A stretch of 64,000 nt of DNA from an uncultured Bacillota bacterium (lineage in GTDB: Bacteria; Bacillota; Clostridia; Oscillospirales; Oscillospiraceae). Below the pieces are notes generated by a model, which saw only the letters and a program-made list of their open reading frames with translations, had not been told where the DNA came from and searched no databases. Shown in pieces: positions 9,885 through 18,598 of the stretch (positions are counted from its first letter, which is position 1; every line of letters begins with the position of its first letter). The stretch lies in the NCBI GenBank assembly GCA_947426945.1, contig CANEFX010000015.1, forward strand, positions 1-64,000, read 5' to 3'. The translations under genes and the position numbers were made by a program.

Positions 9885-10886
9885 TTACAGAGATTCCTTC
9901 GCAGGGAAGGTCAGGGTAACCGTGGTTCCTGCGTCCACCTCTGAGGCGATGTTCAGCCCCAGTGCCAGAGAGCCGGCCAGTTTTTTGCACAGGTACAGTC
10001 CCATGCCGGTGGACCCGCCCCGGGCGCGGCCGTTGCTGCCGGTAAACCCCCGGTCAAAGACCCGAGGCAGCTCGTGAGCGGGAATGCCGATGCCGTTGTC
10101 CGCCACCGTAAGCTGCACCTGTTTTCCCAGAGGCCGGGCGGAGATGGAGACCACCGGACCCTCTCCCCGATAGCGGGCGGCGTTCTGGAGGAGTTGACCC
10201 AAGATGAAAGCGGCCCACTTCCCGTCGGTATAAACGAAGCAGTCCAGTCCCTGAGTCTCCACCCGGACGCCGCTCTGGATCAGAAGGGTTCGGTGGTTTC
10301 CAATGGCCTGGGCTGCAATTTCACTCAGATCTGTATGACGGATGATGCAGTCCCGCTCCGGGTTCTCCGCCCGGGCATAGAACAGAGCCCGCTCCACATG
10401 CTCTTCGATCCTAGCCAGCTCCCCAGTGAGTTTGCGGCGCTTCTCTCCGTCCAGTTCCCGGCAGATAAGCTGAGCGGCGGTGATGGGGGCCTTAATCTCA
10501 TGGACCCACCGCTCCACGTATTCCCGGTACTCGCCCTGAGCGGCCCGGGCGTCGGACACAGCGCTTGTCATGGCCCTCTCCGCCGTGCGGGTCAGGTCGA
10601 ACAGCCGCCGCTCATAGAGATTGCGGGGAGAGGGGATACACTCGGCGAACAGATATTTTTCATCCAGGCCGTTTAGAATAGCTGTCAATTCCCGAAGACG
10701 GGCACGCTGGCGGAGAAAGTCGGCGAGCTGCACCCCGGAAAAGAAAAGCAGAAGGGCTAGAAACAAAATCACCAGCACTCCGGATTGGGTTCCGGTGGCC
10801 CGGAGAAAAAAAGCTGCCACCGCCGCGCAGACCGCCTGGAGCAGGAGCCGGTCCAGCCGGTCGGATATAAATTCTCTCAAAGTCAT
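9885..10886 (-). CDS. Sensor histidine kinase (intramembrane-sensing, BceS type)
   Basis: H-box VERWVHEIKAPITAAQL, N/G boxes QLLQNAARYRGEG, TVADNGIGIP, GSTGMGLYLCKKL. Confidence 0.92.
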   Translation of the reverse strand: MTLREFISDRLDRLLLQAVCAAVAAFFLRATGTQSGVLVILFLALLLFFSGVQLADFLRQRARLRELTAILNGLDEKYLFAECIPSPRNLYERRLFDLTRTAERAMTSAVSDARAAQGEYREYVERWVHEIKAPITAAQLICRELDGEKRRKLTGELARIEEHVERALFYARAENPERDCIIRHTDLSEIAAQAIGNHRTLLIQSGVRVETQGLDCFVYTDGKWAAFILGQLLQNAARYRGEGPVVSISARPLGKQVQLTVADNGIGIPAHELPRVFDRGFTGSNGRARGGSTGMGLYLCKKLAGSLALGLNIASEVDAGTTVTLTFPAKESL

Positions 10887-11548
10887 AATTGATACCCCAT
10901 TCCCCGGCGGGTCTTGATTAATCCGGGCAGGCCGATTTCGTCCAGCTTGGAGCGCAGCCGGGTCATGTTCACACTGAGGGTGTTGTCGTCAATGTAGATC
11001 TGACTGTCCCACAGCGCATCAATAAGGTCGGCGCGGGAGATAATTTCTCCGGTGCGGGACATGAGATGGGCCAGTATTTTCAGTTCGTTTCGGGTTAGCT
11101 CCACCGACCTGTCCCCTGCAGAGGCCGTCCCCCTGGTGAGGTGAAGAGTGAGATTCCCTGCCTCCAGGGTATCGGGCTCTGCCGGGCCGCCGGAGCGGCG
11201 CAGAACGGCCCGGATTCTAGCCAGCAGCACTGGAATGTTGTAAGGCTTGGTAATGTAGTCGTCGCCCCCCAGGCTCAGGGCCCGCAGCTCGTCGCCAGAG
11301 GAGTCCCTGCTGGTGACGAAAATAATGGGGATGCGGCTTGACCGCCGGATGTCGGCGCATAGAGACATGCCGTCCCGGACGGGCAGGCCCAGGTCCAGTA
11401 GAATCAGGTCAGGTGCGGCGCGAAGCACCTGTTCCGGCACGCCGGTGAATTCGGTGACGACAGAGGCCTGATAACCCTCATTCTCCAACAAGAGAGCCAG
11501 TTCCTCCCGAATCGCGGGATCGTCCTCGACAATAATAATTTTTGGCAT
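10883..11548 (-). CDS. OmpR-family response regulator
   Basis: MPKIIIVEDDPAIREEL, DLILLDLGLP, ITKPYN, C-terminal winged helix. Confidence 0.93.
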   Translation of the reverse strand: MPKIIIVEDDPAIREELALLLENEGYQASVVTEFTGVPEQVLRAAPDLILLDLGLPVRDGMSLCADIRRSSRIPIIFVTSRDSSGDELRALSLGGDDYITKPYNIPVLLARIRAVLRRSGGPAEPDTLEAGNLTLHLTRGTASAGDRSVELTRNELKILAHLMSRTGEIISRADLIDALWDSQIYIDDNTLSVNMTRLRSKLDEIGLPGLIKTRRGMGYQL

Positions 11549-11725
11549 ACCATTCCCCCCGTTGTTTTGCTCTATTTTAGCACAGGGTGGAATGGCGTTC
11601 AAGGACGGATGAGAATAAAGTTAGACAGGCCGGCCCGGTAATTCAACGATTGCGAAAGGGACGATTTCCATGTATAATAGCAGCGTTCAGTCATTTTATC
11701 TGCGCCATGAAGGAGGAGGCCGATT

Positions 11726-12604
11726 ATGTACGAATTGATACAGGTTTCAGAGCGGAGCTGCTATATCCAAAGTCCGGCAAAGATCGGGCTGGTGCGGCTG
11801 GACGGGCAGGACGTTTGCCTGATTGACAGCGGCAGCGACAAGGACGCCGGAAGAAGGGTCCGCCAGATTCTGGATGCCAACGATTGGCGGCTTACCGCTA
11901 TCTACAATACTCATTCCAACGCAGACCATATTGGCGGAAATAAATATTTGCAGAACCAGACCGGGTGCAATATCTATGCGCCGGGGATAGACTGCGCCTT
12001 TACCCGCCACCCCATCCTGGAGCCGTCCTTTTTATATGGTGGCTACCCATGTAAGGAGTTGCGGCATAAATTCCTTATGGCCCAGGAGAGCGATGCCCGG
12101 GAATTGACGGAAGAATGTCTGCCGGAGGGATTTTCGATCATCCTTCTGCCGGGGCACTTTTTTGACATGGTGGGTTTTCGAACACCTGATAATGTGGTCT
12201 ATCTGGCAGACTGCCTGTCCAGCCGGGAGACGCTGGACAAGTATCGGATTGGCTTTATTTACGATATTGCCGCTTATCTGAAAACGCTGGAGATGGTGAA
12301 GTCCATGCAAGCGAAACTGTTTGTCCCGGCCCATGCGGAGGCAACGGAGGACATAGCCGGACTTGCGCAGTACAATATAAACGGAGTGCTGGAGATTGCG
12401 GATAAAATCGTCGGGATCTGCCGGGAGCCGCTTTGCTTTGAGTCCATCCTGCAAAGGTTGTTCGCGGAGTACAAGCTGACCATGAATTTTGAGCAGTATG
12501 TTTTAGTGGGCAGCACCGTCCGCTCCTATCTGTCGTGGCTGAAGGATGCCGGCAGGCTGGACACTCTGTTTGAAAAAAATATGCTGCTTTGGCGGCAGTT
12601 ATAG
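11726..12604 (+). CDS. MBL fold metallo-hydrolase
   Basis: AIYNTHSNADHIGG metal-binding motif and later LLPGHFFDMVGF. Confidence 0.88.
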   Translation: MYELIQVSERSCYIQSPAKIGLVRLDGQDVCLIDSGSDKDAGRRVRQILDANDWRLTAIYNTHSNADHIGGNKYLQNQTGCNIYAPGIDCAFTRHPILEPSFLYGGYPCKELRHKFLMAQESDARELTEECLPEGFSIILLPGHFFDMVGFRTPDNVVYLADCLSSRETLDKYRIGFIYDIAAYLKTLEMVKSMQAKLFVPAHAEATEDIAGLAQYNINGVLEIADKIVGICREPLCFESILQRLFAEYKLTMNFEQYVLVGSTVRSYLSWLKDAGRLDTLFEKNMLLWRQL

Positions 12605-12755
12605 GGAAGATAGAGGCTGATACGGACAAAGGCTGTAAGGCAAAAATATGAAGATGGTCTGCTGATAATTCCGATGCTGAAAAATAGGTGCGCAGCCATC
12701 GGCCGGGCATAGGGACGTGCCGGGTGCGAATAGGGTAGGGCGGAGGTGTTGTAAA

Positions 12756-12956
12756 ATGCTGTCGCCGGTAATATACCTGATGATGAATGGACTGTTCTTC
12801 ACCCTGCGTCTGTCCGGGGGAGGAGGAGCGTTTCCCAGACCCTTGAAAGCTGCAGAGGAAAAGGAGTATCTGGAGCGGTGCGCCCAGGGGGACCTGGAGG
12901 CCAGAAATATCCTGGTGGAACATAACCTGCGCCTGGTGGCGCACATTGTTAACAAG
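12756..12956 (+). CDS. sigK: RNA polymerase sporulation sigma factor SigK, exon 1 (N-terminal part, interrupted)
   Basis: [67 protein letters not shown] then GGA TAA; matches pro-sigma-K N-terminus. RBS GGCGGAGG upstream. Confidence 0.93.
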
Positions 12957-13169
12957 GGATAAAGCAGAAGGAAAGATTCTTTTGTATGAAGAGGGACAGG
13001 CCCTGTTCTGGCGTCAGTATGGAACTGCAAATATTTATTAAAGCGTAAATATGCAAATTAATTGTAGTACCGGCTGAAATGTTGTATTAAGAAGCAGAAC
13101 CAATAGTCTCAGTGCACATCTTTCCGGGGCTATTGGTACAGCTTCTAACATCGGATATGTTCATAGAGT

Positions 13170-13207
13170 AAAAATTCAAACAGGTAAATTTGCCTGTTTG
13201 AATTTTT
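13170..13207. terminator. Rho-independent (bidirectional) terminator
   Basis: AAAAATTCAAACAGG-loop-CCTGTTTGAATTTTT perfect 15-bp stem with A/T flanks. Confidence 0.75.
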
Positions 13208-13246
13208 AATTCTTGCTTATTTCAGCCAAATGGAATATATTATTTT

Positions 13247-13414
13247 TTAAGGAAGCGCTGATTAAATCAACGTGTGCAGATTTGCACCAGAAATTTTTTG
13301 CTGACAAGGAAGAAAAACGCAGGAATCCTGACGGATTTCAAGTTTTTCTGACGTAGTTCAGCGGGAATTTATGGTGTGAAGATGTGTGCGGCGATTTATT
13401 CAGTGGTTCCTTAA
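13247..13414. repeat. MITE-like non-coding element with terminal inverted repeats
   Basis: Left TTAAGGAAGCGCTGATTAAATC versus reverse complement of right end TTAAGGAACCACTGAATAAATC (18/22 identical); about 168 bp; TTAA at both ends. Confidence 0.7.
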
Positions 13415-13471
13415 GATAAGCGCATGGGGAACCGGACTGTAGAAGAAGCTGTAAAAATGGAGGAAATGCAA

Positions 13472-14041
13472 ATGAGCAAACGGTACAAAATAATTTTTGG
13501 AATATTTGTGCTGTCGGCGCTGCTGCTCAGCGGCTGCGCCAAGGACAACGAACCGGCCGGGAGCGTTTCCGGTTCGGAGGCGGCGAGCGGAGCGACCTCT
13601 GAGCCGTCCGCTGAGCCGATTACATTTGAGGGTACGGACCTGGAGGGGAACACCGTCTCCGCTGATATTTTCTCCCAGTCCAAGCTTACCATGGTCAACG
13701 TGTGGGCGACCTACTGCAACCCCTGCCTGAGTGAAATGCCCTTTCTGGGCGAACTGGCGGCGGAGTATGACGTGGAAGAGTTTCAGGTCATCGGAATTGT
13801 CAGCGATGTGATGGAGGGTAAGGATCAGTCCCTTGCGGAGAGTCTGGTTGAGCAGACAGGGGCGAGCTATCCCCATCTGCTTTTAAACGAGTCCATCTAC
13901 TATGGACTTTTGACGGATGTGACCGCCGTACCTACCACCTTTTTCCTGGATGAGAACGGGGTAGTTCTGGATACGGTCGTCGGCGCGATGAAAAAAACGG
14001 CGTGGGAGGACAAGATTAATGGACTTCTGGAGGGATTGTAG
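13472..14041 (+). CDS. TlpA-like thioredoxin-fold lipoprotein
   Basis: Lipobox LLLSGC, redox motif VWATYCNPCLSEMPFL, VPTTFFLDENG. Confidence 0.9.
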   Translation: MSKRYKIIFGIFVLSALLLSGCAKDNEPAGSVSGSEAASGATSEPSAEPITFEGTDLEGNTVSADIFSQSKLTMVNVWATYCNPCLSEMPFLGELAAEYDVEEFQVIGIVSDVMEGKDQSLAESLVEQTGASYPHLLLNESIYYGLLTDVTAVPTTFFLDENGVVLDTVVGAMKKTAWEDKINGLLEGL

Positions 14042-14171
14042 GCGGTGCGCCTGGGTAATTGGAGCGTTGATTGGGGTGTTTCTTCTCGGCTTAGGGGCCT
14101 CTGAGGGACAATTTAATGTAATCTGGAAAAAGGCAGTGATAATCTGCCTGGAGTGCATTGGAATCGGGTGA
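14019..14171 (+). CDS. 50-aa membrane mini-protein, CD1871A-family CXXC-motif protein (absent from supplied ORF track)
   Basis: MDFWRDCRRCAWVIGALIGVFLLGLGASEGQFNVIWKKAVIICLECIGIG*; overlaps TlpA stop, conserved ICLECIGIG tail. Confidence 0.75.
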   Translation: MDFWRDCRRCAWVIGALIGVFLLGLGASEGQFNVIWKKAVIICLECIGIG

Positions 14172-14174
14172 GTG

Positions 14175-15011
14175 ATGAAAAGACTTCGGCTGGTGGTGCA
14201 GCTGCTGTTTACCATTGTGACAAACGGGTATCTGTACGGCTTTTTAAACGGAAAAATTTACCGGGGCGGCCTGAAATACGTCTGTGTCCCGGGGCTGAAC
14301 TGCTACTCCTGCCCCGGGGCTGTCGCTGCATGTCCTATCGGGGCGTTGCAGGCTCTGTTGAATCAGAGGGGCTTTCAGGTTCCTTTTGCCGCGCTGGGCT
14401 TTTTCTTTCTGTTCGGCAGTCTGCTGGGGCGTTTTGTCTGCGGCTGGCTGTGCCCCTTTGGGCTGGTGCAGGACCTCCTGCATAAAATTCCCGTTTTTAA
14501 TAAGAAAAAACGGCTGCCCTGTCACAACGTCTTGAAATATGGAAAATATGTGGTCCTGATTTTGTTGGTGTGTACTGGCTCCATGTTTTTATGGGGCGGA
14601 TTTGCCAAAATCCCGGCGTTTTGCAAATATCTGTGCCCATCCGGGACCCTGCTGGGTGCGCTCCCCCTGCTCAGTGCGAATGAAATTTTGCGCAGTCAGG
14701 TCGGCGGTCTGTTCCTGTGGAAGCTGGGAATTTTACTGGCCATTGTTCTGCTCTCTGTGAAGGTTTACCGGCCGTTTTGCCAGTACCTGTGTCCCCTGGG
14801 GGCTATCTATGGCTGGTTTAACCGGTTCAGCCTGGTGCAGATTTGCTGGGAAGCGGAGAAATGTGTCTCCTGCATGGCCTGTGAAAGGGCCTGTCCGGTG
14901 GCCCTGTCCCGAAAGGAGATTTCACGTTCTCCGGAGTGCATTCGTTGCGGGAAATGTGCGGATGCCTGCCCGGAAAAATGTCTGCACTTTTCCGGGAAAG
15001 ATCGGTGCTGA
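14175..15011 (+). CDS. 4Fe-4S binding membrane protein (NapH/CcoG-like)
   Basis: CGWLCPFGLVQD, CQYLCPLGAIYG, two CxxCxxCxxxC clusters at C-terminus. Confidence 0.9.
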   Translation: MKRLRLVVQLLFTIVTNGYLYGFLNGKIYRGGLKYVCVPGLNCYSCPGAVAACPIGALQALLNQRGFQVPFAALGFFFLFGSLLGRFVCGWLCPFGLVQDLLHKIPVFNKKKRLPCHNVLKYGKYVVLILLVCTGSMFLWGGFAKIPAFCKYLCPSGTLLGALPLLSANEILRSQVGGLFLWKLGILLAIVLLSVKVYRPFCQYLCPLGAIYGWFNRFSLVQICWEAEKCVSCMACERACPVALSRKEISRSPECIRCGKCADACPEKCLHFSGKDRC

Positions 15012-15070
15012 TTTTACCGGGCATAATTTTACAAAACGGCAGCCATCCTAGTCCCGACGAGGTGATTAGA

Positions 15071-16372
15071 ATGGACTCCATATGGATACAGACAGCCCGA
15101 CTGCCTGAATTTAATCCCCTCCGGTCAGACCTGAAGACCGATGTGCTCATCATCGGCGGCGGGATGGCCGGACTTTTGTGCGCCTACAGGCTGGCCCAAG
15201 CGGGGGTGGACTACGCTCTGGTAGAGGCGAATCGCATTGGCTGTGGTATCACCAAAAACACCACGGCGAAGATTACCTCTCAGCACGGCTTAATCTATGA
15301 CAAGCTGATCCGGGAGTTTGGTGTAAATCGAGCCCGGCTCTATCTGGAAGCCAACCAGAAGGCGCTGGAGGAGTACCGTGCCCTGTGCCGGGGAATCGAC
15401 TGCGACTTTGAGGAGAAGGATGCTTTTGTCTACTCCATGGACAGCCAATGGAAGATCGACCGGGAGTTGAAAGCCCTGGATCGGCTGGGCTTCGGAGCGG
15501 AGCTTGCGGAGCATCTCCCACTGCCGTTTCCTGTGGCGGGAGCGGTAAAGTTCGAACGCCAGGCCCAGTTTCACCCCTTAAAATTTATCGCCGCCATCTC
15601 CAAAGACCTGCGCGTCTTTGAGCACACCAAGGTCCTGGAGCTGGAGCCCGGCCAGGCGGTCACCAGCAGGGGGACTATCTCAGCGGACAAGATCATCGTT
15701 GCCACCCACTTCCCGCTGCTCAACAAACACGGCGGTTACTTTTTGAAGTTGTACCAGCACCGATCTTATGTGCTGGCTCTGAAGAACGCCCCGAACGTCC
15801 GTGGGATGTATCTGGACGAGAAAGAAAAGGGTCTGTCCTTCCGGAACTGCGGCGACCTGCTCCTTCTGGGCGGCGGCAGTCACCGGACGGGCAGAAAAGG
15901 CGGCGGTTGGAACGAGCTGGAGCGCTTCACCAGACGCCACTATCCCGGTGTCCGGGAGATTGCCCGCTGGGCCACCCAGGACTGTATGACGTTGGATGCC
16001 GTGCCCTATATCGGGCCCTACTCCAAGCGCGTATCCGGGCTCTATGCGGTTACGGGCTTCAACAAGTGGGGTATGACCTCATCTATGGTTGCGGCGGCAG
16101 TTTTGACTGATCTGATTTTAGAGCGAAAAAATCCTTATACAGAACTGTTTTCTCCCTCACGAACAATCCTTCGCATGCAACTGGCGGCAAACACGCTGGA
16201 GTCCGCCCTGGGGCTTCTGACCCCCACGGCACCCCGCTGCCCCCACATGGGCTGCGCTTTGAAGTACAATGCCGCCGAACACAGTTGGGACTGTCCCTGC
16301 CACGGCTCCCGCTTCGAGGAGGACGGAGCCCTTATCGACAACCCGGCCACAGACGACAAGCAGAGGATGTGA
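15071..16372 (+). CDS. FAD-dependent oxidoreductase with C-terminal Rieske [2Fe-2S] domain
   Basis: [18 protein letters not shown] (Rossmann), [11 protein letters not shown]...CPCHGSRF (Rieske). Confidence 0.92.
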   Translation: MDSIWIQTARLPEFNPLRSDLKTDVLIIGGGMAGLLCAYRLAQAGVDYALVEANRIGCGITKNTTAKITSQHGLIYDKLIREFGVNRARLYLEANQKALEEYRALCRGIDCDFEEKDAFVYSMDSQWKIDRELKALDRLGFGAELAEHLPLPFPVAGAVKFERQAQFHPLKFIAAISKDLRVFEHTKVLELEPGQAVTSRGTISADKIIVATHFPLLNKHGGYFLKLYQHRSYVLALKNAPNVRGMYLDEKEKGLSFRNCGDLLLLGGGSHRTGRKGGGWNELERFTRRHYPGVREIARWATQDCMTLDAVPYIGPYSKRVSGLYAVTGFNKWGMTSSMVAAAVLTDLILERKNPYTELFSPSRTILRMQLAANTLESALGLLTPTAPRCPHMGCALKYNAAEHSWDCPCHGSRFEEDGALIDNPATDDKQRM

Positions 16373-16376
16373 TACG

Positions 16377-18314
16377 GTGTCAAACCGTCTAAAGCATGAG
16401 ATTAGTCCCTACCTCCTCCAGCACGCAGAGAATCCGGTAGACTGGTATCCATGGGGAGAGGAGGCCTTCCGGCGGGCCAGGGAGGAGGATAAGCCAGTTT
16501 TTCTCAGCATTGGCTACAGCACCTGCCACTGGTGCCACGTCATGGCCAGGGAGAGCTTTCAGGATCCGGAGACAGCGGTGCTGCTGAATCGCTGGTTTGT
16601 CTCCGTCAAGGTGGACCGGGAGGAGCGTCCAGACCTGGACAGCGTCTATATGGCCGTCTGCCAGGCCTTTACTGGCAGCGGCGGTTGGCCGGCCAGCATT
16701 TTCCTTACGCCGGAGAGGCAGCCCTTTTTCGCCGGGACCTACTTTCCTAAGCGGCGGCAGGGACCAATGGTGAGCTTCGGGGAGCTGCTGGCTGTGATCC
16801 ATGAAAAGTGGGAGCAGGACCGCCCTTCCCTGCTGAACCAAGCCAGGGAAGTGGTGGCCCTGCTGAACCGCCCCGGCGAAATGGGGGGAAAGGCGGCGTC
16901 GGAGCTGCCGGAGGAGGGTGTCCGGCTTTACAAGCGGCTCTTCGACCACAAAAACGGCGGCTTCGGTGGTGCGCCCAAGTTTCCTGCTCCCCACAACCTG
17001 CTGTTCCTGTTGACATACGGCCGAAGGCGGGGAGACGGAGCCTGCCTGGAGATGGTGGAGCGGACGCTGACCCAGATGCTCCGAGGAGGGCTGTTCGACC
17101 ACGTCGGCGGAGGTTTCTGCCGCTATTCCACAGATGAGAGGTTTTTAGTCCCTCATTTTGAAAAAATGCTGTACGACAACGCCTTGCTGGTCCTGGCCTG
17201 CTGTGAGGCCTACTCTGCGACAAAGAGGGAGCTGTATCTGCTGGCGGCCAAGCGGACAGCGGATTTTGTCCTGGGGGAGATGACCGCGCCCGAAGGGGGT
17301 TTTTACAGCGCCCAGGATGCCGACAGCGACGGTGTGGAGGGGCAATACTACCTGTTTACGCCGGAGGAGATTGTCCGTATTCTCGGCCCGGAGGAGGGCG
17401 GAGCCTTTAACCGGCACTTTGATGTCACCGACGCCGGAAATTTTGAGGGAAAGAGCATCCCCAACTTGCTCCGCAGCGACCCGGAGGATCGCTCCTTTGA
17501 CGGCCTGCTGGAAAGGGTCTGTCAATATCGTAAAGGCCGTTGTGTCCTCCAGCTGGACGACAAGATTCTCACCGCCTGGAACGGACTGATGATCGCGGCG
17601 CTGTGCCGGCTGTATCAGACCGGCGGAGGGATAAAGTATCTGAAAGCTGCGAAGCGGGCGGACTGTTTTCTTCGGGAGAACATGTGGGAGGGCGGCGAGC
17701 TTCATGTCAGCTTTCGGGCCGGGCGGCTGGGAGCAAAAGGCTTTTTGGACGATTATGCCGCCTGCCTGTTTGCCCAGCTGGCCTTGTATGGAGCCACGCT
17801 GGAGGAAACGTATCTGGATCGGGCAAAACGGCTCTGCCTGGATTCTTGCACAAAATTTCAGGATAGGGAGAACGGCGGATTCTACCTCTATGGCAGGGAG
17901 CATGAGGCATTGATTCTGCGGCCCAAGGAGACCTACGACGGAGCTATGCCCAGCGGAAATTCTCTGATGGCCTGGAACTTGGTGCGTCTCAGTCAGCTTT
18001 CCTCGGAGGAGACCTACGGCCCATTGGCGGAGAGACAGCTGGATTTTCTGTCGAGAGATGCACAGCAGTATCCCGCCGGGTACGGCATGTTTCTGCTGGC
18101 ACTTCTGGATTATCAGGACCCGCCGCCCAAGGTAACAGTGGTTCTCTCGGACAGATCAGAGGCAAAGCATCTCCCGTTGACCCTGCCGCCGGAAGCGGCC
18201 GTGGTGCTGCGGAAGCCCGGGGCGGATTACCCTCTGAAAGACGGGCGGATCACTTTCTACGTCTGCCGGGGACACAGCTGCCTGCCTCCAGTCAGTGAGC
18301 TGTCCGCTTTATAG
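16377..18314 (+). CDS. Thioredoxin domain-containing protein (DUF255 / YyaL-type)
   Basis: [67 protein letters not shown]. Confidence 0.94.
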   Translation: MSNRLKHEISPYLLQHAENPVDWYPWGEEAFRRAREEDKPVFLSIGYSTCHWCHVMARESFQDPETAVLLNRWFVSVKVDREERPDLDSVYMAVCQAFTGSGGWPASIFLTPERQPFFAGTYFPKRRQGPMVSFGELLAVIHEKWEQDRPSLLNQAREVVALLNRPGEMGGKAASELPEEGVRLYKRLFDHKNGGFGGAPKFPAPHNLLFLLTYGRRRGDGACLEMVERTLTQMLRGGLFDHVGGGFCRYSTDERFLVPHFEKMLYDNALLVLACCEAYSATKRELYLLAAKRTADFVLGEMTAPEGGFYSAQDADSDGVEGQYYLFTPEEIVRILGPEEGGAFNRHFDVTDAGNFEGKSIPNLLRSDPEDRSFDGLLERVCQYRKGRCVLQLDDKILTAWNGLMIAALCRLYQTGGGIKYLKAAKRADCFLRENMWEGGELHVSFRAGRLGAKGFLDDYAACLFAQLALYGATLEETYLDRAKRLCLDSCTKFQDRENGGFYLYGREHEALILRPKETYDGAMPSGNSLMAWNLVRLSQLSSEETYGPLAERQLDFLSRDAQQYPAGYGMFLLALLDYQDPPPKVTVVLSDRSEAKHLPLTLPPEAAVVLRKPGADYPLKDGRITFYVCRGHSCLPPVSELSAL

Positions 18315-18400
18315 GCATTTCAAGTGATACCAATATATCGGGTGTTGAAAAGGTCGGTCTGAGCAGCGGATCTGTCAGGTCGTAAGTGTGGACTAGGACG

Positions 18401-18446
18401 AAGCGCCGGGTACTCCAAATTTGGAGCACCCGGTGTTTTATATTTT
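18401..18446. terminator. Rho-independent terminator
   Basis: CCGGGTACTCCAAATTTGGAGCACCCGGTGTTTTATATTTTT hairpin + T-rich tail. Confidence 0.75.
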
Positions 18447-18598
18447 TCATTGGCTATATCTGATGAAAAATTGCCAAAAAATTCTCTCTAAACTATTGAA
18501 AATATGTGGTTTTTGTGATATTCTATCCTTATGCATAAGTCAGCAGGGGGCAAGAGGGTATTACGCTTTTCGTTGTGAGGGACGATGGAGGAATGATT

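Noticed and set aside
12717-12962. Degenerate sigma factor pseudogene
   Set aside because: Sequence is intact up to a sharp junction and the missing parts are present downstream in frame, so an interrupted gene is a better explanation than decay
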